Below, one piece after another: positions 46,081 to 57,289 of a stretch of DNA of 64,000 nucleotides. Below the pieces are notes generated by a model. That model was given only the letters and a program-made list of their open reading frames with translations, was not told the origin of the DNA and did no database searches. Within the stretch, counting starts at the first letter, position 1. Every line of letters begins with the position of its first letter. Position numbers and translations under genes: made by a program. The stretch is from contig OY282608.1 of NCBI GenBank assembly GCA_958298945.1, positions 77,114,806 to 77,178,805 of the forward strand, written 5' to 3'. The stretch is from Atherix ibis. Lineage: Eukaryota; Arthropoda; Insecta; Diptera; Athericidae.

Positions 46081-47316
46081 TGTTGGTTTGTTTGTTTGTT
46101 GGTTTGTTCGTTTGTTGGCATGTTGGTTTGTTGGCTTGTTGCCTTGTTGGCTTGTTGGCTTGCTGGTTTGTTGGTTTGTTGGTTTGTTGGTTTGTTGGCT
46201 TGTTGGTTTGTTGGCTTGTTGGCTTGTTGGTTTGTTGGTTTGTTTGTTTGTTGGTTAGTTCGTTTGTTGGCTTGTTGGTTTGTTGGCTTGTTGGCTTGTT
46301 GGCATGTTAGTTTGTTGGTTTGTTGGTTTGTTGGTTTGTTGGTTTGTTGATTTGTTGGTTTGTTGGTTTGTTAGTTTGTTGGTTTTTTGGTTTGTTGGCT
46401 TATTGGTTTGTTGGTTTGTTGGTTTGTTGGTTTGTTGGTTTCTTCATTTGTTGGTTTTTTGGTTTCTTCGTTTGTTGGTTTTTTGGTTTGTTGGTTTGTT
46501 GGTTTGTTGGTTTGTTGGTTTGTTGGTTTTTTGGTTTGTTGGCTTGTTGGTTTGTTGGTTTGTTGGTTTGTTGGTTTGTTGGTTTGTTGGTTTGTTGGTT
46601 TGTTGGTTTGTTGGTTTGTTGGTTTGTTGGTTTGTTGGTATGTGGGTTTTTGGTTTGTTGGTTTGTTGGTTTGTTGGTTTGTTGGTTTGTTGGTTTGTTG
46701 GTTTGTTGGTTTGTTGGTTTGTTGGTTTGTTGGTTTGTTGGTTTGTTGGTTTGTTGGTTTGTTGGTTTGTTGGTTTGTTGGTTTGTTGGTTTGTTGGTTT
46801 TCGGTTTGTAGACTTGTTTGTTTGTTGGTTTGTTGGTTTGCTCGTTTGTTCGTTTGTTGGCTGGTTGGTTTGTTGGTTTGTTCGTTTGTTGGTTTATTGG
46901 TTTGTTGGTTTGTTGGTTTGTTGGTTTGTTGGTTTGTTGGTTTGTTGGTTTGTTGGTTTATTAGTTTGTTGGCTTCTTGGTTTGTTGGTTTATTTGTTTG
47001 TTGGTTTCTTCGTTTGTTGGCTTATTGGTTTGTTGGCTTGTTGGCTTGTTGGCATGTTGGTTTGTTGGTTTGTTGGTTTGTTGGTTTGTTGGTTTGTTGG
47101 TTTGTTGGTTTGTTGGTTTGTTGGTTTGTTGGTTTGTTGGTTTGTTGGTTTGTTGGTTTGTTGGTTTGTTGGTTTGTTGGTTTGTTGGTTTGTTGGTTTG
47201 TTGTTATGTTGGTTTGCTGGTTTGTTGGTTTGTTGGTTTGTCGGTTTGTTGGTTTTTTGGTTTGTTGGCTTATTGGTTTGTTGGTTTGTTGGTTTGGTGG
47301 TTTGTTGGTTTGTTGG
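46081..47316 (+). repeat. First M-N block
   Basis: M (TTTCTTCATTTG with its C at 46442, TTTCTTCGTTTG near 46462), a run of about 18 canonical units at 46651-46798, N (TTTTCGGTTTGTAGAC near 46798), TTAGTTTGTTGGCTTC near 46968, an E-like module near 46990-47055, TTGTTATG near 47201, and an F-like TTCCTTCG at 47317. This is the leftmost appearance of M and N in the window. Confidence 0.8.
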
Positions 47317-47377
47317 TTCCTTCGTTTGTTGGTTTTTTTCGTTTGTTGGCTTGTTGGTTTGTTGGTTTTTTTGATTT

Positions 47378-48975
47378 GTTATATTGTTGGTTTGTTGGTT
47401 TGTTGGTTTGTTGGTTTGTTGGTTTGTTGGTTTTTTGGTTTGTTGGTTTGTTGGTTTGTTGGTTTGTTCGTTTGTTGGTTTTTTGGTTAGTTGGTTTGTT
47501 AGTTTTTTGGTTTGTTGGCTTGTTGGTTTATTGGTTTTTTGGTTTGTTGGCTTGTTGGTTTGTTGGCTTGTTGGCTTGTGGGTTTGTTGGTTTGTTGGTT
47601 TGTTGGTTTGTTGGTTTGTTCGTTTGTTGGTTTGTTGGCTTGTTGGTTTGTTGGCTTGTTGGCTTGTTGGTTGTTGGTTTGTTGGTTTGTTGGTTTGTTT
47701 CTTTGTTGGTTTGTTGGTTTGTTGGTTTGTTGGTTTGTTGGTTTGTTCGTTTGTTGGTTTGTTGGTTTGTTGGTTTGTTGGTTTGTTTGTTTGTTGGTTT
47801 GTTCGTTTGTTGGCTTGTTGGTTTGTTCGTTTGTTGGCTTGTTGGTTTGTTGGCTTGTTGGCATGTTGGTTTCTTGGTTTGTTGGTTTGTTGGTTTGTTG
47901 GTTTGTTGGTTTGTTGGTTTGTTGGTTTGCTGGTTTGTTGGTTTGTTGGTTTGTTGGTTTGTTGGTTTGTTGGCTTTTTGGTTTGTTGGTTTTTTGGTTT
48001 GTTGGCTTGTTGACTTGTTGGTTTGTTGGTTTGCTGGCTTGTTGGTTTGTTGGTTTGTTGGTTTGTTGATTTGTTGGTTTGTTGGTTTGTTGGTTTGTTG
48101 GTTTGTTTGTTTGTTGGCTTGTTCGTTTGTTGGCTTGTTGGTTTATTGGTTTGTTGGTTTGTTGGTTTGTTGGTTTGTTGGTTTGTTGGTTTGTTGGTTT
48201 GTTGGTTTGTTGTTTTGTTGGTTTGCTTGTTTGTTGGATTGTTGGTTTGTTTGTTTTTTGGCTTGTTGGTTTGTTGGATTGTTGGCTTGTTGGTCTGTTA
48301 GATTGTTTGTTTGTTGGTTTGTTGGTTTAATGGTTTATTTGCTTGTTGGTTTGTTGGTTTTTGTTGGTTTGTTGGTTTGTTTGTTTGTTGGTTTGTTGGT
48401 TTGTTAATTTGTTGGTTTGTTGTTGTTTGTTGGTTTGTTGGTTTGTTAGTTTGTTGGTTTGTTGGTTTGTTTGTTTGTTGGGTTGTTCGTTTGTTGGCCT
48501 GTTGGCATGTTGGTTTGTTGGTTTGTTGGTTTGTTGGTTTGTTGGTTTGTTGGTATGTTGGTTTCTTGATTTCTTGGTTTGTTGGTTTGTTGGTTTGTTG
48601 GTTTGTTGGTTTGTTCGTTTGTTGGCTTGTTGGTTTGTTGGCTTGTTGTCTTGTTGGCATGTTGGTTTGTTGGTTTGTTGTTTTGTTGGTTTGTTGGTTT
48701 GTTGGTTTGTTGGTTTGTTGATTTGTTGGTTTGTTGGTTTGTTGGTTTGTTGGTTTGTTGGTTTGTTGGTTTGTTGGTTTGTTGGTTTGTTGGTTTGTTG
48801 GTTTGTTGGTTTGTTGGTTTGTTGGTTTGTTGGTTTGTTGGTTTGTGGGTTTTTGGTTTGTTGGTTTGTTGGTTTGTTGGTTTGTTGGTTTGTTGGTTTG
48901 TTGGTTTGTTGGTTTGTTGGTTTGTTGGTTTTTTGTTTGTAGGCTTGTTTGTTTGTTGGTTTGTTAGTTTGATCG
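47378..48975 (+). repeat. L'-P unit, copy 3 (1.59 kb)
   Basis: From GTTATATTG at 47378 to gatcg at 48971, with L' at 48292, TTAATTTG near 48403 (TTAATTCG in copies 1 and 2) and GTCTTGTTGGCATG near 48648. The anchor distance is 1593, two 8-mers shorter than copy 2. The start of the block, near 47508, has TTAGTTTTTTGG. Confidence 0.85.
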
Positions 48976-51360
48976 TTTGTTCGTTTGTTGGCTTGTTGGT
49001 TTGTTGGTTTGTTGGTTTGTTGGTTTGTTGGTTGGTTGGTTTGTTGGTTTGTTGGTTTGTTGGTTTGTTGGTTTGTTGGTTTGTTGGTTTGTTGGTTTGT
49101 TGGTTTATTTGTTTGTTGGTTTGTTGATTTGTTGGTTTGTTGGTTTGTTTGTTTGTTGGTTTGTTGTTTTGTTGGTTTGTTGGTTTCTTGGTTTGTTGGT
49201 TTGTTGGTTTGTTGGTTTGTTGGTTTGTTGGTTTGTTTGTTTGTTGGTTTGTTCGTTTGTTGGCATGTTGGTTTGTTGGCTAATTGCCTTGTTGGCTTGT
49301 TGGCTTGCTGGTTTGTTGGTTTGTTGGTTTGTTGGTTTGTTGGTTTGTTGGCTTGTTGGTTTGTTGGCTTGTTGGCTTGTTGGTTTGTTGGTTTGTTTGT
49401 TTGTTGGTTTGTTCGTTTGTTGGCTTGTTGGTTTGTTGGCTTGTTGGCTTGTTGGCATGTTAGTTTGTTGGTTTGTTGGTTTGTTGGTTTGTTGGTTTGT
49501 TGGTTTGTTGGTTTGTTGGTTTGTTGATTTGTTGGTTTGTTGGTTTGTTAGTTTGTTGGTTTTTTGGTTTGTTGGCTTATTGGTTTGTTGGTTTGTTGGT
49601 TTGTTGGTTTGTTGGTTTGTTGGTTTCTTCATTTGTTGGTTTTTTGGTTTCTTCGTTTGTTGGTTTTTTGGTTTGTTGGTTTGTTGGTTTGTTGGTTTGT
49701 TGGTTTGTTGGTTTTTTGGTTTGTTGGCTTGTTGGTTTGTTGGTTTGTTGGTTTGTTGGTTTGTTGGTTTGTTGGTTTGTTGGTTTGTTGGTTTGTTGGT
49801 TTGTTGGTTTGTTGGTTTGTTGGTTTGTTGGTTTGTTGGTTTGTTGGTTTGTTGGTTTGTTGGTATGTGGGTTTTTGGTTTGTTGGTTTGTTGGTTTGTT
49901 GGTTTGTTGGTTTGTTGGTTTATTGGTTTGTTGGTTTGTTGGTTTGTTGGTTTGTTGGTTTGTTGGTTTGTTGGTTTGTTGGTTTGTTGGTTTGTTGGTT
50001 TGTTGGTTTGTTAGTTTGTTGGTTTGTTGGTTTGTTGGTTTGTTGGTTTGTTGGTTTGTTGGTTTGTTGGTTTTCGGTTTGTAGACTTGTTTGTTTGCTG
50101 GTTTGTTGGTTTGCTCGTTTGTTCGTTTGTTGGCTGGTTGGTTTGTTGGTTTGTTCGTTTGTTGGTTTATTGGTTTGTTGGTTTGTTGGTTTGTTGGTTT
50201 GTTGGTTTGTTGGTTTGTTGGTTTATTAGTTTGTTGGTTTGTTGATTTGTTGGTTTGTTCGTTTGTTTATTTGTTGGTTTTTTAGTTTGTTGGTTTGTTA
50301 GTTTGTTGGTTTTTTGGTTTGTTGGCTTATTGGTTTGTTGGTTTGTTGGTTTGTTGGTTTGTTGGTTTGTTGGTTTCTTCATTTGTTGGTTTTTTGGTTT
50401 CTTCGTTTGTTGGTTTTTTGGTTTGTTGGTTTGCTGGTTTGTTGGTTTGTTGGTTTGATGGTTTGTTGGTTTGTTTGTTTGTTGGTTTGTTGTTTTTTGG
50501 TTTGTTGGTTTCTTGGTTTGTTGGTTTGTTGGTTTGTTGGTTTGTTGGTTTGTTGGTTTGTTTGTTTGTTGGTTTGTTCGTTTGTTGGCATGTTGGTTTG
50601 TTGGCTTGTTGCCTTGTTGGCTTGTTGGCTTGTTGGTTTGTTGGTTTGTTGGTTTGTTGGTTTGTTGGTTTGTTGGTTTGTTGGCTTGTTGGTTTGTTGG
50701 CTTGTTGGCTTGTTGGTTTGTTAATTTGTTTGTTTGTTGGTTTGTTCGTTTGTTGGCTTGTTGGTTTGTTGGCTTGTTGGCTTGTTGGCATGTTAGTTTG
50801 TTGGTTTGTTGGTTTGTTGGTTTGTTGGTTTGTTGGTTTGTTGGTTTGTTGGTTTGTTGGTTTGTTGGTTTGTTGGTTTGTTGATTTGTTGGTTTGTTGG
50901 TTTATTAGTTTGTTGGTTTTTTGGTTTGTTGGCTTATTGGTTTGTTGGTTTGTTGGTTTGTTGGTTTGTTGGTTTGTTGGTTTGTTGGTTTCTTCATTTG
51001 TTGGTTTATTGGTTTCTTCGTTTGTTGGTTTTTTGGTTTGTTGGTTTGTTGGTTTGTTGGTTTGTTGGTTTGTTGGTTTTTTGGTTTGTGGGCTTCTTGG
51101 TTGGTTGGTTTGTTGGTTTGTTGGCTTGTTGGTTTGTTGGCATGTTTGTTTGTTCGTTTGTTGGTTTGTTGGTTTGTTTGTTTATTGGTTTGTTGGTTTG
51201 TTGGTTTGTTGGTTTGTTGGTTTGTTGGTTTGTTGGTTTGTTGGTTTGTTGGTTTGTTGGTTTGTTGGTTTGTTGGTTTGTTGGTTTGTTGGTTTGTTGG
51301 TTTGTTGGTTTGTTGGTTTGTTGGTTTGTTGGTTTGTTGGTTTACTGGTTTTTTTGATTT
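48976..51360 (+). repeat. M-N block with three M copies
   Basis: E-like and GGCTTGCTGG units near 49250-49460 lead into M at 49627 (the C of CTTCAT), N near 50070-50140, M at 50377, a TTGTTTTTTGG segment near 50490, and M at 50992, the last with TTTATTGG instead of TTTTTTGG between its two CTTC motifs. A canonical run of about 20 units fills 51185-51343. The M spacings are 750 and 615 bp. Confidence 0.8.
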
Positions 51361-52942
51361 GTTATATTGTTGGTTTGTTGGTTTGTTGGTTTGTTGGTTT
51401 GTTGGTTTGTTGGTTTGTTGGTTTGTTGGTTTGTTGGTTTGTTGGTTTGTTCGTTTGTTCGTTTGTTGGTTTTTTGGTTAGTTGGTTTGTTGGTTTTTTG
51501 GTTTGTTGGCTTGTTGGTTTGTTGGTTTTTTGGTTTGTTGGCTTGTTGGTTTGTTGGCTTGTTGGCTTGTTGGTTTGTTGGTTTGTTGGTTTGTTGGTTT
51601 GTTGGTTTGTTGGTTTGTCGGTTTGTTGGCTTGTTGGTTTGTTGGCTTGTTGGCTTGTTGGTTGTTGGTTTGTTGGTTTGTTGATTTGTTTGTTTGTTGG
51701 TTTGTTGGTTTGTTGGTTTGTTGGTTTGTTGGTTTGTTGGTTTGTTGGTTTGTTCGTTTGTTGGTTTGTTGGTTTGTTGGTTTGTTGGTTTGTTTGTTTG
51801 TTGGTTTGTTCGTTTGTTGGCTTGTTGGTTTGTTCGTTTGTTGGCTTGTTGGTTTGTTGGCTTGTTGGCATGTTGGTTTCTTGGTTTGTTGGTTTGTTGG
51901 TTTGTTGGTTTGTTGGTTTGTTGGTTTGTTGGTTTGTTGGTTTGTTGGCTTTTTGGTTTGTTGGTTTTTTGGTTTGTTGGCTTGTTGACTTGTTGGTTTG
52001 TTGGTTTGCTGGCTTGTTGGTTTGTTGGTTTGTTGGTTTGTTGATTTGTTGGTTTGTTGGTTTGTTGGTTTGTTGGTTTGTTGGTTTGTTTGTTTGTTGG
52101 CTTGTTCGTTTGTTGGCTTGTTGGTTTATTGGTTTGTTGGTTTGTTGGTTTGTTGGTTTGTTGGTTTGTTGGTTTGTTGGTTTGTTGGTTTGTTGGTTTG
52201 TTGTTTTGTTGGTTTGCTTGTTTGTTGGATTGTTGGTTTGTTTGTTTTTTGGCTTGTTGGTTTGTTGGATTGTTGGCTTGTTGGTCTGTTAGATTGTTTG
52301 TTTGTTGGTTTGTTGGTTTAATGGTTTATTTGCTTGTTGGTTTGTTGGTTTTTGTTGGTTTGTTGGTTTGTTTGTTTGTTGGTTTGTTGGTTTGTTAATT
52401 TGTTGGTTTGTTGTTGTTTGTTGGTTTGTTGGTTTGTTAGTTTGTTGGTTTGTTCGTTTTTTTGTTTGTTGGGTTGTTCGTTTGTTGGCTTGTTGGCATG
52501 TTGGTTTTTTGGTTTGTTGGTTTGTTGGTTTGTTGGTTTGTTGGTATGTTGGTTTCTTGATTTCTTGGTTTGTTGGTTTGTTGGTTTGTTGGTTTGTTCG
52601 TTTGTTGGCTTGTTGGTTTGTTGGCTTGTTGTCTTGTTGGCATGTTGGTTTGTTGGTTTGTTGTTTTGTTGGTTTGTTGGTTTGTTGGTTTGTTGGTTTG
52701 TTGGTTTGTTGGTTTGTTGATTTGTTGGTTTGTTGGTTTGTTGGTTTGTTGGTTTGTTGGTTTGTTGGTTTGTTGGTTTGTTGGTTTGTTGGTTTGTTGG
52801 TTTGTTGGTTTGTTGGTTTGTGGGTTTTTGGTTTGTTGGTTTGTTGGTTTGTTGGTTTGTTGGTTTGTTGGTTTGTTGGTTTGTTGGTTTGTTGGTTTTT
52901 TGTTTGTAGGCTTGTTTGTTTGTTGGTTTGTTAGTTTGATCG
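51361..52942 (+). repeat. L'-P unit, copy 4 (1.58 kb)
   Basis: From GTTATATTG at 51361 to gatcg at 52938, with L' at 52283, TTAATTTG near 52394 and GTCTTGTTGGCATG near 52631. A TTCGTTTTTTTG change near 52453 and TTTTTTGG after GGCATG near 52502 are private. The anchor distance is 1577, again two units shorter than the previous copy. Confidence 0.85.
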
Positions 52943-55385
52943 TTTGTTCGTTTGTTGGCTTGTTGGTTTGTTGGTTTGTTGGTTTGTTGGTTTGTTGGTT
53001 TGTTGGTTTGTTGGTTTGTTGGTTTGTTGGTTCGTTGGTTTTTTGTTTGTAGGTTTGTTTGTTTGTTGGTTTGTTAGTTTGATCGTTTGTTCGTTTGTTG
53101 GCTTGTTGGTTTGTTGGTTTGTTGGTTTGTTGGTTTGTTGGTTTGTTGGGTTGTTGGTTTGTTGGTTTGTTGGTTTGTTGGTTTGTTGGTTTATTTGTTT
53201 GTTGGTTTGTTGATTTGTTGGTTTGTTGGTTTGTTTGTTTGTTGGTTTGTTGTTTTGTTGGTTTGTTGGTTTCTTGGTTTGTTGGTTTGTTGGTTTGTTG
53301 GTTTGTTGGTTTGTTGGTTTGTTGGTTTGTTGGTTTGTTTGTTTGTTGGTTTGTTCGTTTGTTGGCATGTTGGTTTGTTGGCTTGTTGCCTTGTTGGCTT
53401 GTTGGCTTGCTGGTTTGTTGGTTTGTTGGTTTGTTGGTTTGTTGGTTTGTTGGCTTGTTGGTTTGTTGGCTTGTTGGCTTGTTGGTTTGTTGGTTTGTTT
53501 GTTTGTTGGTTTGTTCGTTTGTTGGCTTGTTGGTTTGTTGGCTTGTTGGCTTGTTGGCATGCTAGTTTGTTGGTTTGTTGGTTTGTTGGTTTGTTGGTTT
53601 GTTGGTTTGTTGGTTTGTTGGTTTGTTGGTTTGTTGGTTTGTTGGTTTGTTGATTTGTTGGTTTGTTGGTTTGTTAGTTTGTTGGTTTTTTGGTTTGTTG
53701 GCTTATTGGTTTGTTGGTTTGTTGGTTTGTTGGTTTGTTGGTTTGTTGGTTTCTTCATTTGTTGGTTTTTTGGTTTCTTCGTTTGTTGGTTTTTTGGTTT
53801 GTTGGTTTGTTGGTTTGTTGGTTTGTTGGTTTGTTGGTTTTTTGGTTTGTTGGCTTGTTGGTTTGTTGGTTTGTTGGTTTGTTGGTTTGTTGGTTTGTTG
53901 GTTTGTTGGTTTGTTGGTTTGTTGGTTTGTTGGTTTGTGGGTTTTTGGTTTGTTGGTTTGTTGGTTTGTTGGTTGGTTGGTTTGTTGGTTTGTTGGTTTG
54001 TTGGTTTGTTGGTTTGTTGGTTTGTTGGTTTGTTGGTTTGTTGGTTTGTTGGTTTGTTGGTTTGTTGGTTTGTGGGTTTTTGGTTTGTTGGTTTGTTGGT
54101 TTGTTGGTTTGTTAATTTGTTGGTTTGTTGGTTTGTTGGTTTGTTGGTTTGTTGGTTTTTTGTTTGTAGGCTTGTTTGTTTGTTGGTTTGTAGGCTTGTT
54201 TGTTTGTTGGTTTGTTAGTTTGATCGTTTGTTCGTTTGTTGGCTTGTTGGTTTGTTGGTTTGTTGGTTTGTTGGTTTGTTGGTTTGTTGGTTTGTTGGTT
54301 TGTTGGTTTGTTGGTTTGTTGGTTTGTTGGTTTGTTGGTTTGTTGGTTTATTTGTTTGTTGGTTTGTTGATTTGTTGGTTTGTTGGTTTGTTTGTTTGTT
54401 GGTTTGTTGTTTTGTTGGTTTGTTGGTTTCTTGGTTTGTTGGTTTGTTGGTTTGTTGGTTTGTTGGTTTGTTGGTTTGTTGGTTTGTTGGTTTGTTGGTT
54501 TGTTGGTTTGTTGGTTTGTTGGTTTGTTGGTTTGTTGGTTTGTTGGTTTGTTGGTTTGTGGGTTTTTGGTTTGTTGGTTTGTTGGTTTGTTGGTTTGTTA
54601 ATTTGTTGGTTTGTTGGTTTGTTGGTTTGTTGGTTTGTTGGTTTTTTGTTTGTAGGCTTGTTTGTTTGTTGGTTTGTTAGTTTGATCGTTTGTTCGTTTG
54701 TTGGCTTGTTGGTTTGTTGGTTTGTTGGTTTGTTGGTTTGTTGGTTTGTTGGTTTGTTGGTTTGTTGGTTTGTTGGTTTGTTGGTTTGTTGGTTTGTTGG
54801 TTTGTTGGTTTATTTGTTTGTTGGTTTGTTGATTTGTTGGTTTGTTGGTTTGTTTGTTTGTTGGTTTGTTGTTTTGTTGGTTTGTTGGTTTCTTGGTTTG
54901 TTGGTTTGTTGGTTTGTTGGTTTGTTGGTTTGTTGGTTTGTTGGTTTGTTGGTTTGTTGGTTTATTTGTTTGTTGGTTTGTTGATTTGTTGGTTTGTTGG
55001 TTTGTTGGCTTGTTGTCTTGTTGGCATGTTGGTTTGTTGGTTTGTTGTTTTATTGGTTTGTTGGTTTGTTGGTTTGTTGGTTTGTTGGTTTGTTGATTTG
55101 TTGGTTTGTTGGTTTGTTGGTTTGTTGGTTTGTTGGTTTGTTGGTTTGTTGGTTTGTTGGTTTGTTGGTTTGTTGGTTTGTTGGTTTGTTGGTTTGTTGG
55201 TTTGTTGGTTTGTTGGTTTGTTGGTTTGTTGGTTTGTTGGTTTGTTGGTTTGTGGGTTTTTGGTTTGTTGGTTTGTTGGTTTGTTGGTTTGTTAATTTGT
55301 TGGTTTGTTGGTTTGTTGGTTTGTTGGTTTGTTGGTTTTTTGTTTGTAGGCTTGTTTGTTTGTTGGTTTGTTAGTTTGATCGTTT
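52895..55385 (+). repeat. P-module cluster
   Basis: P (TTGTAGGCTTG followed by TTAGTTTGATCG) occurs five times, with gatcg at 52938, 53081, 54222, 54684 and 55378. The first two are only 143 bp apart, and the second has TTGTAGGTTTG. The copy near 54166-54230 has TTTGTAGGCTTG twice in a row. TTAATTTG precedes three of them (near 54113, 54599, 55293). An M module (C at 53753) and GTCTTGTTGGCATG near 55014 are interspersed. The 462-bp spacing between 54222 and 54684 is an almost exact tandem repeat. Confidence 0.8.
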
Positions 55386-57289
55386 GTTCGTTTGTTGGCT
55401 TGTTGGTTTGTTGGTTTGTTGGTTTGTTGGTTTGTTGGTTTGTTGGTTTGTTGGTTTGTTGGTTTGTTGGTTTGTTGGTTTGTTGGTTTATTTGTTTGTT
55501 GGTTTGTTGATTTGTTGGTTTGTTGGTTTGTTTGTTTGTTGGTTTGTTGTTTTGTTGGTTTGTTGGTTTCTTGGTTTGTTGGTTTGTTGGTTTGTTGGTT
55601 TGTTGGTTTGTTGGTTTGTTTGTTTGTTGGTTTGTTCGTTTGTTGGCATGTTGGTTTGTTGGCTTGTTGCCTTGTTGGCTTGTTGGCTTGCTGGGTTGTT
55701 GGTTTGTTGGTTTGTTGGTTTGTTGGTTTGTTGGCTTGTTGGTTTGTTGGCTTGTTGGCTTGTTGGTTTGTTGGTTTGTTTGTTTGTTGGTTTGTTCGTT
55801 TGTTGGCTTGTTGGTTTGTTGGCTTGTTGGCTTGTTGGCATGTTAGTTTGTTGGTTTGTTGGTTTGTTGGTTTGTTGGTTTGTTGGTTTGTTGGTTTGTT
55901 GGTTGGTTGGTTTGTTGATTTGTTGGTTTGTTGGTTTGTTAGTTTGTTGGTTTTTTGGTTTGTTGGCTTATTGGTTTGTTGGTTTGTTGGTTTGTTGGTT
56001 TGTTGGTTTGTTGGTTTCTTCATTTGTTGGTTTTTTGGTTTCTTCGTTTATTGGTTTTTTGGTTTGTTGGTTTGTTGGTTTGTTGGTTTGTTGGTTTGTT
56101 GGTTTTTTGGTTTGTTGGCTTGTTGGTTTGTTGGTTTGTTGGTTTGTTGGTTTGTTGGTTTGTTGGTTTGTTGGTTTGTTGGTTTGTTGGTTTGTTGGTT
56201 TGTTGGTTTGTTGGTTTGTTGGTTTGTGGGTTTTTGGTTTGTTGGTTTGTTGGTTTGTTGGTTTGTTGGTTTGTTGGTTTGTTGGTTTGTTGGTTTGTTG
56301 GTTTGTTGGTTTGTTGGTTTGTTGGTTTGTTGGTTTGTTGGTTTGTTGGTTTGTTGGTTTGTTGGTTTGTTGGTTTGTTGGTTTGTTGGTTTGTTGGTTT
56401 GTTGGTTTGTTGGTTTGTTGGTTTGTTGGTTTGTTGGTTTGTTGGTTTGTTGGTTTGTTGGTTTGTTGGTTTTCGGTTTGTAGACTTGTTTGTTTGTTGG
56501 TTTGGTGGTTTGCTCGTTTGTTCGTTTGTTGGCTGGTTGGTTTGTTGGTTTGTTCGTTTGTTGGTTTATTGGTTTGTTGGTTTGTTGGTTTGTTGGTTTG
56601 TTGGTTTGTTGGTTTGTTGGTTTATTAGTTTGTTGGTTTGTTGATTTGTTGGTTTGTTCGTTTGTTATTTTTGTTGGTTTTTTAGTTTGTTGGTTTGTTA
56701 GTTTGTTGGTTTTTTGGTTTGTTGGCTTATTGGTTTGTTGGTTTGTTGGTTTGTTGGTTTGTTGGTTTGTTGGTTTGTTGGTTTCTTCATTTGTTGGTTT
56801 TTTGGTTTCTTCGTTTGTTGGTTTTTTGGTTTGTTGGTTTGTTGGTTTGTTGGTTTGTTGGTTTGATGGTTTGTTGGTTTGTTTGTTTGTTGGTTTGTTG
56901 TTTTGTTGGTTTGTTGGTTTCTTGGTTTGTTGGTTTGTGGGTTTGTTGGTTTGTTGGTTTGTTGGTTTGTTTGTTTGTTGGTTTGTTCGTTTGTTGGCAT
57001 GTTGGTTTGTTGGCTTGTTGCCTTGTTGGCTTGTTGGCTTGTTGGTTTGTTGGTTTGTTGGTTTGTTGGTTTGTTGGTTTGTTGGTTTGTTGGCTTGTTG
57101 GTTTGTTGGCTTGTTGGCTTGTTGGTTTGTTAGTTTGTTTGTTTGTTGGTTTGTTCGTTTGTTGGCTTGTTGGTTTTTTGGCTTGTTGGCTTGTTGGCAT
57201 GTTAGTTTGTTGGTTTGTTGGTTTGTTGGTTTGTTGGTTTGTTGGTTTGTTGGTTTGTTGGTTTATTGGTTTGTTGGTTTGTTGGTTTG
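55386..57289 (+). repeat. M-N block with long canonical run
   Basis: E-like units near 55640-55845, M at 56018, about 29 unbroken canonical 8-mers at 56236-56469, N (TTTTCGGTTTGTAGAC near 56470, then TTTGGTGG and TTTGCTCG), TTATTTTTGTTGG near 56665, M at 56785, and another E-like segment near 56990-57200. N here matches the copies near 46800 and 50070. Confidence 0.8.
56236..56469 (+). repeat. Longest perfect run of TTGGTTTG
   Basis: About 234 bases with no deviation from the 8-mer, roughly 29 units, between TTTTTGG near 56231 and TTTTCGG near 56470. Other long perfect runs are about 57586-57792, 59701-59911, 55097-55252, 51185-51343 and 46651-46798. In most of the left two thirds of the window perfect runs are shorter. 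Confidence 0.85.
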
